From: Nocardioides perillae
GTDB taxonomy: Bacteria; Actinomycetota; Actinomycetes; Propionibacteriales; Nocardioidaceae
Assembly: GCF_013409425.1 (NCBI RefSeq)
Contig: NZ_JACCAC010000001.1
Location: 62,001-126,000, forward strand
Direction: 5' to 3'
Length of the DNA: 64,000 bases
The position numbers and the translations under genes were made by a program. Of the stretch, positions 17,547 to 26,911 are shown one piece after another. Every line of letters starts with the position of its first letter. The stretch's first letter is position 1. The notes below the pieces were generated by a model that saw only the letters and a list, made by a program, of their open reading frames with translations, had not been told where the DNA came from and searched no databases.

Positions 17547-18611
17547 CTACGCCCCGGCGGGCGCGGCGGCGACCTCGACGACCTGCACCTGTGCAGGCGC
17601 GGCGTAGGAGTGCTGGCTGGTGGAGGAGAAGAAGTTGATGCCGATGAAGTTGAACCACAACGTCGCGAGGCCCAGCAGCGCGAGGTAGGCGGCGTTACGG
17701 CCCTTCCAGCCGGCGGTGGCGCGAGCGTGGAGGTAGCCGGCGTAGATCACCCACGTGATGAACGCCCACACCTCCTTGGGGTCCCAGTTCCAGTAGGACG
17801 CCCAGGCCTGGTGGGCCCAGATCGGCCCGGTGATGAGCACGGCGAAGGTCCACACCGGGAAGCCGAAAGCGTGCATGCGGTAGCCGACGCGGTCGAGCAC
17901 CGCCGGCGAAGGCACGCGGGCGAGGTAGCCCGTGGTGGTGCCCGGGTTGCGCTCCTTGACGAGGTAGAGCAGCGAGCAGATGCCGCCGATGGTGAAGGCG
18001 CCGGTCGCGATGATCGCCGAGACCACGTGGATGACCAACCACGGCGAGTCGAGGGCCTCCGACAGCGGGGCGACGGGCTCCCACAGCCAGATCACGCCGA
18101 CCATCAGGGTCGTGAGGACGAAGCCGACCACGAGCGGCGCCATCCAGCGCAGGGAGTAGCGGCGGTAGGCGAGCAGGTAGATCAGCGTGACGACGAAGGT
18201 GCCCGAGATCGTGAACTCGTACATGTTGCCCCACGGCACGCGCCGCGGGTCGGCGCCGAGGCCGCGGCCCAGCAGGGACACGAAGTGGACCGCGGCCGCC
18301 AGGATCGTCAGCGCCACGCCGATGCGCCCGGCGAGCGCGCCGCGGTGCGACCGCTCCTCGACGTCGGCGGCACCCGCCCTCTCGAGGGACCCGTCGGACC
18401 CGGCCGACCCGCCCGACGGGCCCTCGAGCGTCGCCACGCCGCCGGCCGACCCGGCGAGCGCCCCCGACGTCGTACGCCGCTCGGCGGCCGCCACGGGCAC
18501 CGAGCGCAGCGACGCCCACTCGACCAGGTGCGCCAGCAGCGCCAGGAAGTAGACGCCGCCGGCGGCGGCGATCGCCGCGTCGCTCAGCTGCTCCCACTGC
18601 AGGTTGGTCAC
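17547..18611 (-). CDS. ccsB: Cytochrome c biogenesis protein CcsB/ResC
   Basis: System II heme-handling membrane protein that, with ResB, brings heme to the outer face and attaches it to apocytochrome c; 354 residues, about eight helices. The heme-binding tryptophan-rich motif WASYWNWDPKEVWAF and VPWGNMYEF identify it, with conserved external histidines (IHVVSA, QHSY). A linker at residues about 40-90 is low complexity. The GTG start overlaps the resB stop (GTGA). Last gene of hemL-phosphatase-resA-ccdA-resB-ccsB. Confidence 0.94.
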   Translation of the reverse strand: MTNLQWEQLSDAAIAAAGGVYFLALLAHLVEWASLRSVPVAAAERRTTSGALAGSAGGVATLEGPSGGSAGSDGSLERAGAADVEERSHRGALAGRIGVALTILAAAVHFVSLLGRGLGADPRRVPWGNMYEFTISGTFVVTLIYLLAYRRYSLRWMAPLVVGFVLTTLMVGVIWLWEPVAPLSEALDSPWLVIHVVSAIIATGAFTIGGICSLLYLVKERNPGTTTGYLARVPSPAVLDRVGYRMHAFGFPVWTFAVLITGPIWAHQAWASYWNWDPKEVWAFITWVIYAGYLHARATAGWKGRNAAYLALLGLATLWFNFIGINFFSSTSQHSYAAPAQVQVVEVAAAPAGA

Positions 18612-20278
18612 GCCTTCTCCTCACCTCGCGCGCCGTCGGCACGCTCTCCGCGCAGCGCGGCCGCGACCTCGTCGAGCTCGGTGGCCACCTCGCCACCGCC
18701 CGACCGGTCGAGACCGGCCACCTCCACCAGTGTGCCGTCCGCACCCCGACGGGCCCGGACCCAGACCCGCCGCGGCCGCACGAAGAGCGAGCCGAGCAGG
18801 CCGACCAGCGCCAGCACCACGCCGGCGAGGGCGACGAACTTGCCGGGCGAGCGGCTGATCTGCACGCGGTTCCAGCGCTCGACGCCGTTGAAGGTCACCG
18901 ACCCCGCGCCCTGGGGCAGCTCGATGGTCTGCCCGACCTGCAGGTCGACGCGGAACATCGACCCGTCGGGGGCGTCGAGGCGGGTGAGGTCGTCCTTCTG
19001 CAGCGAGTAGACCGACTGCCCGCCGCCCTCGCCGAGCCCGAGGTCGCCGACGTAGGCCAGCATCGAGATCGTCGGGTTGCGGGCGTCGCCGAAGACGTTG
19101 ACCGGGTCACCGTCGACCTGCACGTAGGTCGGGAAGAACAAGCCCTCGAGCCCGATCTGCTGCGGCTGTGCCGACGGCGCCTTGACCACGCCGAAGGAGC
19201 GGAAGGACAGGTCCTCGGGCAAGAAGATGGTCGGCCCGTCGTAGACCACCTCGCCCCGCCCGTCGCGCACCGTGAGGTCGGGGGCGTAGCCGTGGCCGAT
19301 GAGGAACACCTCGGTGCCGCCGATGCCGAGCGGCTGGTTGACCTGCAGGTCGTACTCCCGCTCCTCCCCGCCCGCGACCTGGTAGGTCAGGTGGGAGACG
19401 AAGTCGCGGGCGGTGCCGGCCTGCGGGCCCTCCTCGAGCCAGGTCACGTCGAAGTCGTCGACGGTGAACGTGAACGGCTCCATCACGTCGGGGTCGAAGA
19501 GGCTGCCCGGCACGAAGTCGTCGTAGAAGACGGGGTTGTTGGTGAACCCGCCGCCCACGAGCACGATCGCGCCGCCCTTGTAGCCGAAGAGGCTGCCCAC
19601 GGCGAAGCCCACCAGCACGACCAGCACGGAGACGTGGAAGAGCAGGTTGCCGGCCTCACGCAGGTAGCCGCGCTCCGCCGACACCGCGTCCCCGTCACCG
19701 TCCCCCTCCCCGTCGCCGGGCCGCAGCCGGAAGCGGCGGCGCCGCAGGACCTCGCGCGCCCGCTGCAGGACGACCTCGGGGTCCTCCTGCGTGGTGTACG
19801 TCGTGTGGTCCGGCAGCCGGGTCAGGTGCTGCGGGGCGCGGGGCGGGGCAGCGCGCAGGCCGCGCCAGTAGACCCGGGTGCGCGGCAGAATGCAGCCGAC
19901 CAGCGAGACCATCAGCAGCAGGTAAATCGCGGCGAACCACGGCGAGTCGTAGACCGAGAACAGCCCGAGCCGGTCGTAGACCGGCGCCAGGTCGGGGTGG
20001 TCGGCACGCCACTGGCTGACCGCGGTGGCGTCGACGTCCTCCTGGGGCACCACCGAGCCGGGCACGGCGGCCAGCGCCAGCAGGAGCAGCAGCACCAGCG
20101 CGGTGCGCATCGAGGTCAGCTGGCGCCAGACCCAGCGCAGCAGCTCGCGGGCGCCGAGGTCGCCGGGCCGGCGGTCGTCGCCGCGTCCCGAGCCGGGCCC
20201 CTCGGTCGCCTCGTGCGGCGACGCGGCGGCGTACTCGTCCACGCGGCCCTGCGGGCCGGCGGGTCCGGTGGTGGTCAC
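18608..20278 (-). CDS. resB: Cytochrome c biogenesis protein ResB
   Basis: Partner of CcsB in system II cytochrome c maturation; 556 residues. There are three N-terminal helices (ALVLLLLLALAAVPGSVVPQ; FAAIYLLLMVSLVGCILP; FHVSVLVVLVGFAVGSLFG), a large extracytoplasmic domain, and a last helix (FVALAGVVLALVGLLGSLF). The order matches the ResB family. An Asp/Gly stretch at about residue 150 (GDGEGDGDGDA) is low complexity. The GTG start overlaps the ccdA stop, and the 3' end overlaps ccsB. Confidence 0.93.
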   Translation of the reverse strand: MTTTGPAGPQGRVDEYAAASPHEATEGPGSGRGDDRRPGDLGARELLRWVWRQLTSMRTALVLLLLLALAAVPGSVVPQEDVDATAVSQWRADHPDLAPVYDRLGLFSVYDSPWFAAIYLLLMVSLVGCILPRTRVYWRGLRAAPPRAPQHLTRLPDHTTYTTQEDPEVVLQRAREVLRRRRFRLRPGDGEGDGDGDAVSAERGYLREAGNLLFHVSVLVVLVGFAVGSLFGYKGGAIVLVGGGFTNNPVFYDDFVPGSLFDPDVMEPFTFTVDDFDVTWLEEGPQAGTARDFVSHLTYQVAGGEEREYDLQVNQPLGIGGTEVFLIGHGYAPDLTVRDGRGEVVYDGPTIFLPEDLSFRSFGVVKAPSAQPQQIGLEGLFFPTYVQVDGDPVNVFGDARNPTISMLAYVGDLGLGEGGGQSVYSLQKDDLTRLDAPDGSMFRVDLQVGQTIELPQGAGSVTFNGVERWNRVQISRSPGKFVALAGVVLALVGLLGSLFVRPRRVWVRARRGADGTLVEVAGLDRSGGGEVATELDEVAAALRGERADGARGEEKA

Positions 20279-21036
20279 ACCGCCACCTCGAAGCCGCCGA
20301 CCAGGTTGCCCTGGACCCAGGTCACGGCCCAGCCCCACCAGCCCGTGACCAGCAGCAGGCCGACGACCACGAGCATCAGCCCGCCCGCGCGCATGACCGC
20401 GCGCTGGTGGCGTCGCACCCAGCCGAAGGCGCCGAGCGCGCGGCGGTAGGCCAGGCCCGCGGCGATGAACGGCAGGCCGAGCCCGAGGGCGTAGACGGCC
20501 GAGAGCAGCGCCCCGCGACCGGCGGTGGCCTCGCCGTAGGACAGCGCGAAGATCACGCCGAGCGTGGGGCCGACGCACGGGCTCCAGCCGACGCCGAAGA
20601 CGAAGCCGAGCACGGGGGCCGCACCCAGGCCGACCTTCGGCACGGCGGCGATCTTGACGGTGCGCTGGGCGAAGGGCAGGAACCCCGCGAAGGCCAGGCC
20701 GAGGGCGATGACGAAGAAGCCCAGCACGAAGTTGATCTGGTCGGTCCACTCCCGCAGCAGCAGACCGGCGGTGCCGAAGAGCGAGCCGAGCAGCACGAAG
20801 GGGACCGCGAAGCCGAGCACGAAGAGCACCGACCCCAGCGCCATGCGGCCGCGGTGGCGCGCCGCCTCACCGGAGGCGAGGTCGGCACCCGACAGCCCGG
20901 TGGCGTAGGAGAGGTAGCCCGGCAGCAGCGGGATGACGCACGGGGAGAAGAAGGACACCAGCCCGGCGAGCAGCGCGACCGGCAGGGCCAGCGCCAGCGA
21001 GCCGGAGGCCGTGACCTCGCGGAAGGCGTCGATCAC
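20275..21036 (-). CDS. ccdA: Cytochrome c biogenesis thiol transporter CcdA
   Basis: Six-helix membrane protein that carries reducing power from thioredoxin to the outer-face thioredoxin-like ResA; 253 residues. The two redox cysteines are visible in SFFSPCVIPLLPGYLSY and GVGWSPCVGPTLG. The GTG start overlaps the resA stop and the 3' end overlaps resB, so all four cytochrome genes are translationally coupled. Confidence 0.95.
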   Translation of the reverse strand: MIDAFREVTASGSLALALPVALLAGLVSFFSPCVIPLLPGYLSYATGLSGADLASGEAARHRGRMALGSVLFVLGFAVPFVLLGSLFGTAGLLLREWTDQINFVLGFFVIALGLAFAGFLPFAQRTVKIAAVPKVGLGAAPVLGFVFGVGWSPCVGPTLGVIFALSYGEATAGRGALLSAVYALGLGLPFIAAGLAYRRALGAFGWVRRHQRAVMRAGGLMLVVVGLLLVTGWWGWAVTWVQGNLVGGFEVAV

Positions 21037-21689
21037 GCCGACCCGCCCTCGCCGTCGGTCGGCCCGGACCCCCCGGAGCCCGCCTCGTCCTCGAGCACCT
21101 TGTCGACGACCGCGGTGAGCGTGCCCTCGCTCGGCAGCTCGCCGAGGATCACCGACGCGACCCGGCCCTCGCCGTCGAGGACGACGATGCTCGGCATCGC
21201 CCGCGGCGGCGGGTCGAAGGCGAGCAGCTCGCTGCCCTCCTCGGAGAAGACCGACTCGTAGGGCAGGTCGTACTGCTCCTCGAAGCGCTGGGCGTCGACG
21301 AGGCGGCTCTCGTTGCGCAGCGCCAGGCCGAGGAAGCCGACGCGGTCGGCGTACTCGCGGGCGACGTCGGCCAGGATCGGCGCCTCGGCGTGGCAGGGGC
21401 CGCACCAGAAGCCCCACAGCGGCACGACGGCCGGTCGCCCGCGCAGGTCCTCGAGGGAGGCCGGCCCGCCGCTGACCGTGTCGCCCGCCAGCTCGACGGG
21501 GGCACCGCGGTCCGCCGGCGCGATCTCGACGACCTGCCCGTCGGCGCTGACGTAGCCCTTCTCACCGCTGCCCTCCACGGAGGTGCAGCCGGTGAGGGTC
21601 AGCGCGGTCGCCGCGAGCAGGGCTGCGGCGGTGCGTCGGAGGCGGGCTGAGGCCGGTGCTGTGGCCGGCGCGGACAGGGCACGTCTCAC
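21033..21689 (-). CDS. resA: Thioredoxin-like lipoprotein (TlpA/ResA)
   Basis: Outer-face thiol-disulfide reductant for apocytochrome c; 218 residues. The lipoprotein signal RRTAAALLAATALTLTGC ends at a lipobox cysteine. The thioredoxin active site is WGFWCGPC, followed by the cis-proline region RAMPSIVVLD. Start: GTG at 21689, one base past the stop of the phosphatase gene; a longer frame from 21746 would overlap that gene. Receives electrons from CcdA encoded next. Confidence 0.92.
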   Translation of the reverse strand: MRRALSAPATAPASARLRRTAAALLAATALTLTGCTSVEGSGEKGYVSADGQVVEIAPADRGAPVELAGDTVSGGPASLEDLRGRPAVVPLWGFWCGPCHAEAPILADVAREYADRVGFLGLALRNESRLVDAQRFEEQYDLPYESVFSEEGSELLAFDPPPRAMPSIVVLDGEGRVASVILGELPSEGTLTAVVDKVLEDEAGSGGSGPTDGEGGSA

Positions 21690-21690
21690 G

Positions 21691-22365
21691 TCAGGGTCGC
21701 TCCTCCTCGGGGGCGCCGCCGGCCGAGAACGGGGCGGAGCGGTCACCGACCGGGATCAGGTCGCCGGCGGGCTCGGAGTAGGTCAGCCGCACGAGGCGGT
21801 CGTCCTCGTAGTGCAGCGAGGTCAGGGAGCACAGGGTGCACTGCCGCTGCCGCGGGTCGTGGAGGAAGCGCCGGCGCTCGACGTGCAGGCGGGTCGTCCA
21901 GATCGGCAGCTGGTGGGAGACGACGACCGCCTCGTGGCCCCGGGCGGCGTCGCGGGCGTCGGCGACCGCGGCGACCATGCGCGCGGCGATCTCGGCGTAG
22001 GGCTCGCCCCACGACGGCCGGAAGGGGTTCCACAGGTGGCGCCAGTTGGCGGGGTGCTTGAGCGCGTTGCGACCGGCGCCGAAGTGCTCGCCCTCGAACT
22101 TGCTCCACGACTCGACCACTCGCTCGTCGACGACCGGCTCCAGGCCGCGCGCGTCGAGCAGCGGCTGGGCGGTCTCGCGGGTGCGGTCGAGCGGTGAGAT
22201 CCGCACGTGGGTGATGTCGCGGTCGCCGATGGTGTCGGCGACCCGCTGGGCCATGCGGCGGCCCAGGTCGGAGAGCACGAAGCCGGGCATCCGGCCGTAG
22301 AGCACGCCGGTGGGGTTGTGCACCTCGCCGTGGCGCAGCAGGTGGACGGTCGTCTGGACAGCCAT
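21691..22365 (-). CDS. Histidine phosphatase family protein
   Basis: Phosphoglycerate mutase-like phosphatase, 224 residues. The phosphohistidine motif LLRHGEVHNP is at the N-terminus, and SPLDRTRETAQPLL and VVVSHQLPIWTTR hold the second Arg and His. Substrate unknown; this gene occurs between hemL and resA in many actinobacteria, so a link with heme or cytochrome synthesis is possible but unproven. The ATG overlaps the hemL stop (ATGA). Confidence 0.88.
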   Translation of the reverse strand: MAVQTTVHLLRHGEVHNPTGVLYGRMPGFVLSDLGRRMAQRVADTIGDRDITHVRISPLDRTRETAQPLLDARGLEPVVDERVVESWSKFEGEHFGAGRNALKHPANWRHLWNPFRPSWGEPYAEIAARMVAAVADARDAARGHEAVVVSHQLPIWTTRLHVERRRFLHDPRQRQCTLCSLTSLHYEDDRLVRLTYSEPAGDLIPVGDRSAPFSAGGAPEEERP

Positions 22366-23708
22366 CAGGCGGTCTCCTCGGTCGTGCCGCCGTCGGCGGC
22401 GCGGGCGGCGGCGCGGGCTGCACCGGGGAGGGCGTCGAGCACGGTCTGCACGGCGCGCTCGTCGTGGGCGTCGGAGAGGAACCACGCCTCGTACGCCGAG
22501 GGCGGGAGGTAGACGCCCGCGTCGAGCATGGCGTGGAAGAAGGCGGCGTAGGCGCCGAGGTCCTGCGCGGAGGCCGCGGCGAAGTCGCGCACCGGGCCCT
22601 CGGTGAAGAAGACGGAGAACATCGTGCCGGCCGACTGCACCGTGTGCGGCACGCCGGCGGCGGTCAGCGCCTGCGACGCCGCTGCCTTCAGCACCTCGGC
22701 GGTCGCGCCGATGCGGTCGTAGACGTCCGGGGTGGCCAGGCGCAGCGTGGTGAGGCCGGCCGTGGTCGCGACGGGGTTCCCCGACAGCGTCCCGGCCTGG
22801 TAGACGGGGCCCTCGGGCGCGAGGTGCGCCATGACGTCGGCGCGGCCACCGAACGCCGCCGCGGGGAAGCCGCCGCCCATCACCTTGCCGAAGGTGGTGA
22901 GGTCGGGGCGCCAGCCCTCGACGGCGCCGTCGAGCCCCCAGTAGCCCTGTCGGCTCGCCCGGAAGCCGGTCATCACCTCGTCGCTGACGAAGAGCGCGCC
23001 GTGGGCGCGGCAGGTCTCGGCGAGGAAGGCGTTGAAGCCGGGCTCGGGCGGGACGACGCCCATGTTGCCGGCCGCGGCCTCGGTGACCAGGCAGGCGATG
23101 CGGTCGCCGTGCTCGGCGAAGACGGCCTCGACGGCAGCGCGGTCGTTGTAGGGCAGCACCAGCGTCAGCTCGGTGGAGCTCGCGGGCACCCCGGGCGTGC
23201 CGGGGACCGCGAACGTGGCGAGCCCCGACCCGGCCGAGGCCAGCAGCGAGTCGACGTGGCCGTGGTAGCACCCGGCGAACTTCACCACCACGTCGCGGCC
23301 GGTGAAGCCGCGCGCGAGCCGGATCGCCGACATCGTCGCCTCGGTGCCCGAGGACACGAAGCGCACGGCGTCGACGCTGGTGCGCTCGACCACCGCCTCG
23401 GCGAGCTCGACCTCGGGGACGGTGGGTGCGCCGTACGACGAGCCGCGGCGCACCGCGTCGAGCACGGCCGCCTCGACCTCGGGGTGGGCGTGGCCCAGCA
23501 GCATCGGCCCCCAGGAGCAGATGAGGTCGACGTAGTCGTGGCCGTCGGCGTCGGTGAGCCAGGCGCCCTCGGCGGAGGTGATGAAGCGGGGCGTGCCGCC
23601 GACCGCGTTGAAGGCCCGCACCGGCGAGTTCACCCCACCCGGGGTCACCTGCCGCGCCCGCGCGAGGAGGGCGGCGGAGGCGAAGGTGTTGCGGCCGGAG
23701 GAGGTCAC
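22365..23708 (-). CDS. hemL: Glutamate-1-semialdehyde 2,1-aminomutase
   Basis: PLP enzyme that makes 5-aminolevulinate from glutamate-1-semialdehyde, the second step of the C5 heme pathway after HemA; 447 residues. The PLP lysine lies in [55 protein letters not shown] and [12 protein letters not shown] are typical. GTG start; on the coding strand GACAAT and then GGAG precede it closely. First gene of an operon that runs through the cytochrome c maturation genes. HemA, its partner, is encoded at 30589-31896. Confidence 0.96.
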   Translation of the reverse strand: MTSSGRNTFASAALLARARQVTPGGVNSPVRAFNAVGGTPRFITSAEGAWLTDADGHDYVDLICSWGPMLLGHAHPEVEAAVLDAVRRGSSYGAPTVPEVELAEAVVERTSVDAVRFVSSGTEATMSAIRLARGFTGRDVVVKFAGCYHGHVDSLLASAGSGLATFAVPGTPGVPASSTELTLVLPYNDRAAVEAVFAEHGDRIACLVTEAAAGNMGVVPPEPGFNAFLAETCRAHGALFVSDEVMTGFRASRQGYWGLDGAVEGWRPDLTTFGKVMGGGFPAAAFGGRADVMAHLAPEGPVYQAGTLSGNPVATTAGLTTLRLATPDVYDRIGATAEVLKAAASQALTAAGVPHTVQSAGTMFSVFFTEGPVRDFAAASAQDLGAYAAFFHAMLDAGVYLPPSAYEAWFLSDAHDERAVQTVLDALPGAARAAARAADGGTTEETA

Positions 23709-24014
23709 GACTCCATTGTCGCGGGGCGGGCAACCGCCGCGTCACCGGGGAGCCGGCGCGGAGCCCGACCCGTCCGAGAGGGTGGGATCGGCGAACCGCG
23801 TCATGACCTGCACCGATGCGCGTCTGTGCAGGTGAGGCCGCTGCGACCCGCCTCCCGACCGGTGGACGGATCCGCTCGATCGGGTGACGAGCGTAACTCC
23901 GCGTGACACCATTCGTTGGAGAAGTCACCCGAGCTTGAGGGAGCAGCGGGCGAGCACGACGTGACAGCAGACAGGCCGCCGGCGACGGCGGCCGCACCGA
24001 GGGAGACCCACGAC
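23709..24014. promoter_or_regulatory. 306-bp divergent control region of hemL and the first lytic transglycosylase
   Basis: It holds an 8-bp inverted repeat (23806-23833), a cluster of GT(A/G)AC motifs (23884-23907) and a leader of about 90 nt ending in a GGGAGA ribosome site 9 nt before the ATG. I looked for the c-di-AMP (ydaO) riboswitch common in front of such genes and did not find its conserved segments. Confidence 0.55.
23806..23833. repeat. 8-bp inverted repeat in the hemL/transglycosylase interval
   Basis: ACCTGCAC (23806-23813) and GTGCAGGT (23826-23833) around a 12-nt loop. An operator or hairpin upstream of either divergent gene; I cannot tell which. Confidence 0.5.
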
Positions 24015-25223
24015 ATGGCAGCCCACACGGCACCGCAGCGTTTCGGACGAGTCCAGAAGGCCACCGCCCTGGTGCCGCTGGCCCTGCTCTCCGCCGCCTG
24101 GACGGCGAGCATCGCCGGCGCGGGTGCCCTCAGCACCGCCGCGGTCTCCTCGCCCACGACCCAGGCCACGCTGCCCGACGGCACCAGCGTCCCGGTGCAG
24201 GCCATCGAGGACGCCGCCAGCGTCTCCTCCCCCGGCGTGCTCGCCCCCGCGGTCGCCGGCCGTGCCGGCGCGGCCGACGTGGTGCGCACCGCCTCCCCCA
24301 ACGGCATCCCCGCCGCCGCGCTCGCGGCCTACCAGCGCGCCGAGACCGTCATCAACGCCGCCGACGAGGCCTGCGGGCTCGACTGGGAGCTGCTCGCCGC
24401 CATCGGCCGGGTCGAGTCCGACCACGGCCGCTACGGCGGCAACGTGCTCGACGACGACGGCGTGGCCCGCCCGGGCATCCGCGGCATCGCGCTCGACGGC
24501 AGCAACGGCACGGCAGCCATCGCCGACACCGACGCCGGGCAGTACGACGACGACGGCGTCTGGGACCGCGCGGTCGGCCCCATGCAGTTCATCCCCTCGA
24601 CCTGGTCGGTCGTCGGCGTCGACGCCGACGGCGACGGCACGCGCAACCCGCAGGACGTCGACGACGCGGCGCTCGCCTCCGCGGTCTACCTCTGCTCCGG
24701 CGACGACGACCTCGCCACCGACGCGGGCCGCCGCGACGCCGTCTTCCGCTACAACAACAGCGACGCCTACGTCGACCTCGTGCTGTCGGTGATGGAGGCC
24801 TACCAGCAGGGCGACTTCAGCGCCGTGCCCAACGGCACCACGTCTGCCGCCTACTTCGTGCCCGACACCACCGCTCCCTCCGCCCCGGCGAAGGCCCGCG
24901 GCGGCGCGAAGGGCCCCGGGAAGGGCCAGACCGCGAGCGCCGGACAGCCCCCGGCCACCGCGGAGCCACAGCCGGAGCCCGCGCCCGAGCAGCCCGCGCC
25001 CGAGCAGCCGGCCCCGGCACCGACGCCGGCGCCGACCAAGCCGCTGCAGGAGACGGTGAAGGACGTCGTGAAGGACCCGACCAAGGTCGTCCGCGACCCG
25101 GGCGGCACCGTCGAGGACGTCCTCACCCCGCTCGAGGCCCAGACCCAGTGCCTGGCCAGCGGCATCTCGAAGCTCGACGTGGTCGGCCTCGCCGCGTGCG
25201 TCGAGGAGCTGCTCAACCCCTGA
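24015..25223 (+). CDS. Secreted lytic transglycosylase-domain protein (paralogue 1)
   Basis: Peptidoglycan hydrolase, 402 residues. An N-terminal signal or anchor helix (KATALVPLALLSAAWTASIAGAG) is followed by a SLT-type domain at about 100-270: LLAAIGRVESDHGRYGG with the catalytic Glu, GPMQFIPSTWSVVGVDADGDG and AVYLCSG. Then comes a Pro/Glu-rich linker (PAPEQPAPEQPAPAP) and a C-terminal segment with two cysteines (CLASGISKLD, AACVEELL) probably forming a disulfide. The ATG at 24015 has GGGAGA 9 nt upstream. The next gene is a paralogue in tandem. Confidence 0.88.
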   Translation: MAAHTAPQRFGRVQKATALVPLALLSAAWTASIAGAGALSTAAVSSPTTQATLPDGTSVPVQAIEDAASVSSPGVLAPAVAGRAGAADVVRTASPNGIPAAALAAYQRAETVINAADEACGLDWELLAAIGRVESDHGRYGGNVLDDDGVARPGIRGIALDGSNGTAAIADTDAGQYDDDGVWDRAVGPMQFIPSTWSVVGVDADGDGTRNPQDVDDAALASAVYLCSGDDDLATDAGRRDAVFRYNNSDAYVDLVLSVMEAYQQGDFSAVPNGTTSAAYFVPDTTAPSAPAKARGGAKGPGKGQTASAGQPPATAEPQPEPAPEQPAPEQPAPAPTPAPTKPLQETVKDVVKDPTKVVRDPGGTVEDVLTPLEAQTQCLASGISKLDVVGLAACVEELLNP

Positions 25224-25275
25224 CCCGCGGCCCCACCCGGACGGGCGGATCCCGCAGACAGGCGTCGCGGGGCGT

Positions 25276-25291
25276 GTGACACGATCGTCAC
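25276..25291. promoter_or_regulatory. GTGAC-N6-GTCAC dyad upstream of paralogue 2
   Basis: GTGACACGATCGTCAC lies 52 nt before the start of the second transglycosylase. The TGACACNAT part also occurs upstream of paralogue 1 (23904-23912), so it may be a shared promoter or operator element. Confidence 0.4.
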
Positions 25292-25342
25292 GCACGGCCG
25301 GCGACGGCCGCGACGGGGACGACCACCACAGCGGGGACACGG

Positions 25343-26902
25343 ATGCCACGGGGACGCAGGTCACGGCGCCCGGCGCTGCGCACGCCGGCAGCAGCCGTGC
25401 TCGCCGCCGCCTGCCTCACCGCGGCGGCGACCGGTGAGCTCCCGGCTCCCGCCTCCGCCGCGGCGGACGACGGCTCCCGCACGCTGGCCTCGGGGTCCGA
25501 CCTGCTCGCACCCGACCTCTTCGTGCCTCCGGTGAGCGCCGTGGCACCCACCGGTGACGGCGCGCTCACCGCCCCGCTCGCCGCCTCCGCCACCCAGCCG
25601 GCGGCCGCCCGGCCCGCCGCGCTCCCCGGGGCGTCGACGGGTGACGTGCCGGCGGTGGCGCTCGCCGCCTACCAGCGCGCCACCACCGTGCTCGCGGCCT
25701 CCGACGCCGCCTGCGGGCTCGACTGGCAGCTGCTCGCCGCGGTCGGACGGGTGGAGTCCGACCACGGCCGCACCGGGGGCGGCCGCCTCGACGACGACGG
25801 CGTGGCCAGGCCGCCCGTGGTGGGTGTCCGCCTCGACGGCAGCGACGGCACCGCCCGCATCGCCGACACCGAGGGCGGCGCCCTCGACGGGGACCGCCGC
25901 TTCGACCGGGCCGTCGGCCCGATGCAGTTCCTGCCCTCGACCTGGGCCGCCGTGGGCGTCGACGCCGACGGCGACGGCACCCGCGAGCCGCAGGACGTCG
26001 ACGACGCCGCCCTGGGGGCCGCCGTCTACCTCTGCTCCGGCGACGAAGACCTCGGCACGGAGGCCGGCCGCCGCAGCGCGGTCCTGCGCTACAACCGCAG
26101 CGAGGCCTACGCCGCGCTCGTCCTCGGCGTGCGCGACGACTACCTCGCCGCCGGGCCGGGCGCCCTGCCCGCGCTCGGCACCCCGCTGCCGTCGCTGCCC
26201 ACCCTGCCGGCGCAGGGCCCCGCCGGCCCCGCCTCGCCGACCGTGCCCGACGGCCCCGCGGCCGAGGCGGACCGCGACCGGGGCCGTGACCGCGACCGCG
26301 ACCGCTCCGACGGCACCGGCTCCGGGCCCGCCGGCCCGGGGAAGCCGGACCGAGCCGGGGAGCCGGACCGACCCGGGAAGCCGGACCGGCCGGGCGAGCC
26401 CGGGCCGCCCCCCGACCAGCCCGGCGAGCCGACGGAGCCCACGGACCCCGCCGGGCCGCCGGTGCTCCCGCCCTGCGAGCCCACCGAGTCCACCGAACCG
26501 ACAGAGCCCACCGAGCCCACCGAACCGACAGAGCCCACGGAGCCCGCCGACCCGGCCGCGCCCGCGGCGCCGGACGACCCCGCGGCCCCCGGCGAGCCGG
26601 CGGAGCAGGAGTCCCCGTCGGACCCGGTCACCTGCCTGCCGCCCTGCGACCCGGCTGCGCCCGCCGAGCCGGCCGACCCCGCGGACCCCGCCCCCGACGG
26701 CTCCGGAGGCACCGACGGCGCCGACACCACCGCGGGCACGGGCACCGACGACGACGGCGACGGCACCCCGGACGACCCCGACGCCCCCACCTGCGCGCCT
26801 CCCGCCGGGCCTGACCCGACGACGCCGGACGAGACCACCCCGGACGAGGCCACGCCGGACCAGTCCACGCCGGCAGCGCCCGCAGCGCCGGCCGGGCGTT
26901 GA
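25343..26902 (+). CDS. Secreted lytic transglycosylase-domain protein with long acidic/proline tail (paralogue 2)
   Basis: 519 residues. Signal peptide (RTPAAAVLAAACLTAAATGELPAPASA), then the same catalytic domain as its neighbour: LLAAVGRVESDHGRTGG, GPMQFLPSTWAAVGVDADGDG and AVYLCSG. The last 240 residues are low complexity: RDRGRDRDRDR, PDRPGKPDRPGEP, then six or more PTE/PTEP units and several isolated cysteines. The tail probably spans or anchors in the cell wall. The ATG at 25343 stands about 120 bp past paralogue 1, and the gene appears to have its own promoter. It arose by tandem duplication; repeats in the tail may vary between strains. Confidence 0.85.
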   Translation: MPRGRRSRRPALRTPAAAVLAAACLTAAATGELPAPASAAADDGSRTLASGSDLLAPDLFVPPVSAVAPTGDGALTAPLAASATQPAAARPAALPGASTGDVPAVALAAYQRATTVLAASDAACGLDWQLLAAVGRVESDHGRTGGGRLDDDGVARPPVVGVRLDGSDGTARIADTEGGALDGDRRFDRAVGPMQFLPSTWAAVGVDADGDGTREPQDVDDAALGAAVYLCSGDEDLGTEAGRRSAVLRYNRSEAYAALVLGVRDDYLAAGPGALPALGTPLPSLPTLPAQGPAGPASPTVPDGPAAEADRDRGRDRDRDRSDGTGSGPAGPGKPDRAGEPDRPGKPDRPGEPGPPPDQPGEPTEPTDPAGPPVLPPCEPTESTEPTEPTEPTEPTEPTEPADPAAPAAPDDPAAPGEPAEQESPSDPVTCLPPCDPAAPAEPADPADPAPDGSGGTDGADTTAGTGTDDDGDGTPDDPDAPTCAPPAGPDPTTPDETTPDEATPDQSTPAAPAAPAGR

Positions 26903-26911
26903 GCCCTCGGC

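Noticed and set aside
23804..23836. Ten-residue leader peptide MTCTDARLCR
   Set aside because: A similar peptide is read on the opposite strand simply because the region is an inverted repeat; no promoter or attenuator geometry supports translation.
23709..24014. ydaO (c-di-AMP) riboswitch before the first lytic transglycosylase
   Set aside because: Such riboswitches are common before these genes, but I could not find the conserved segments or a matching fold here.
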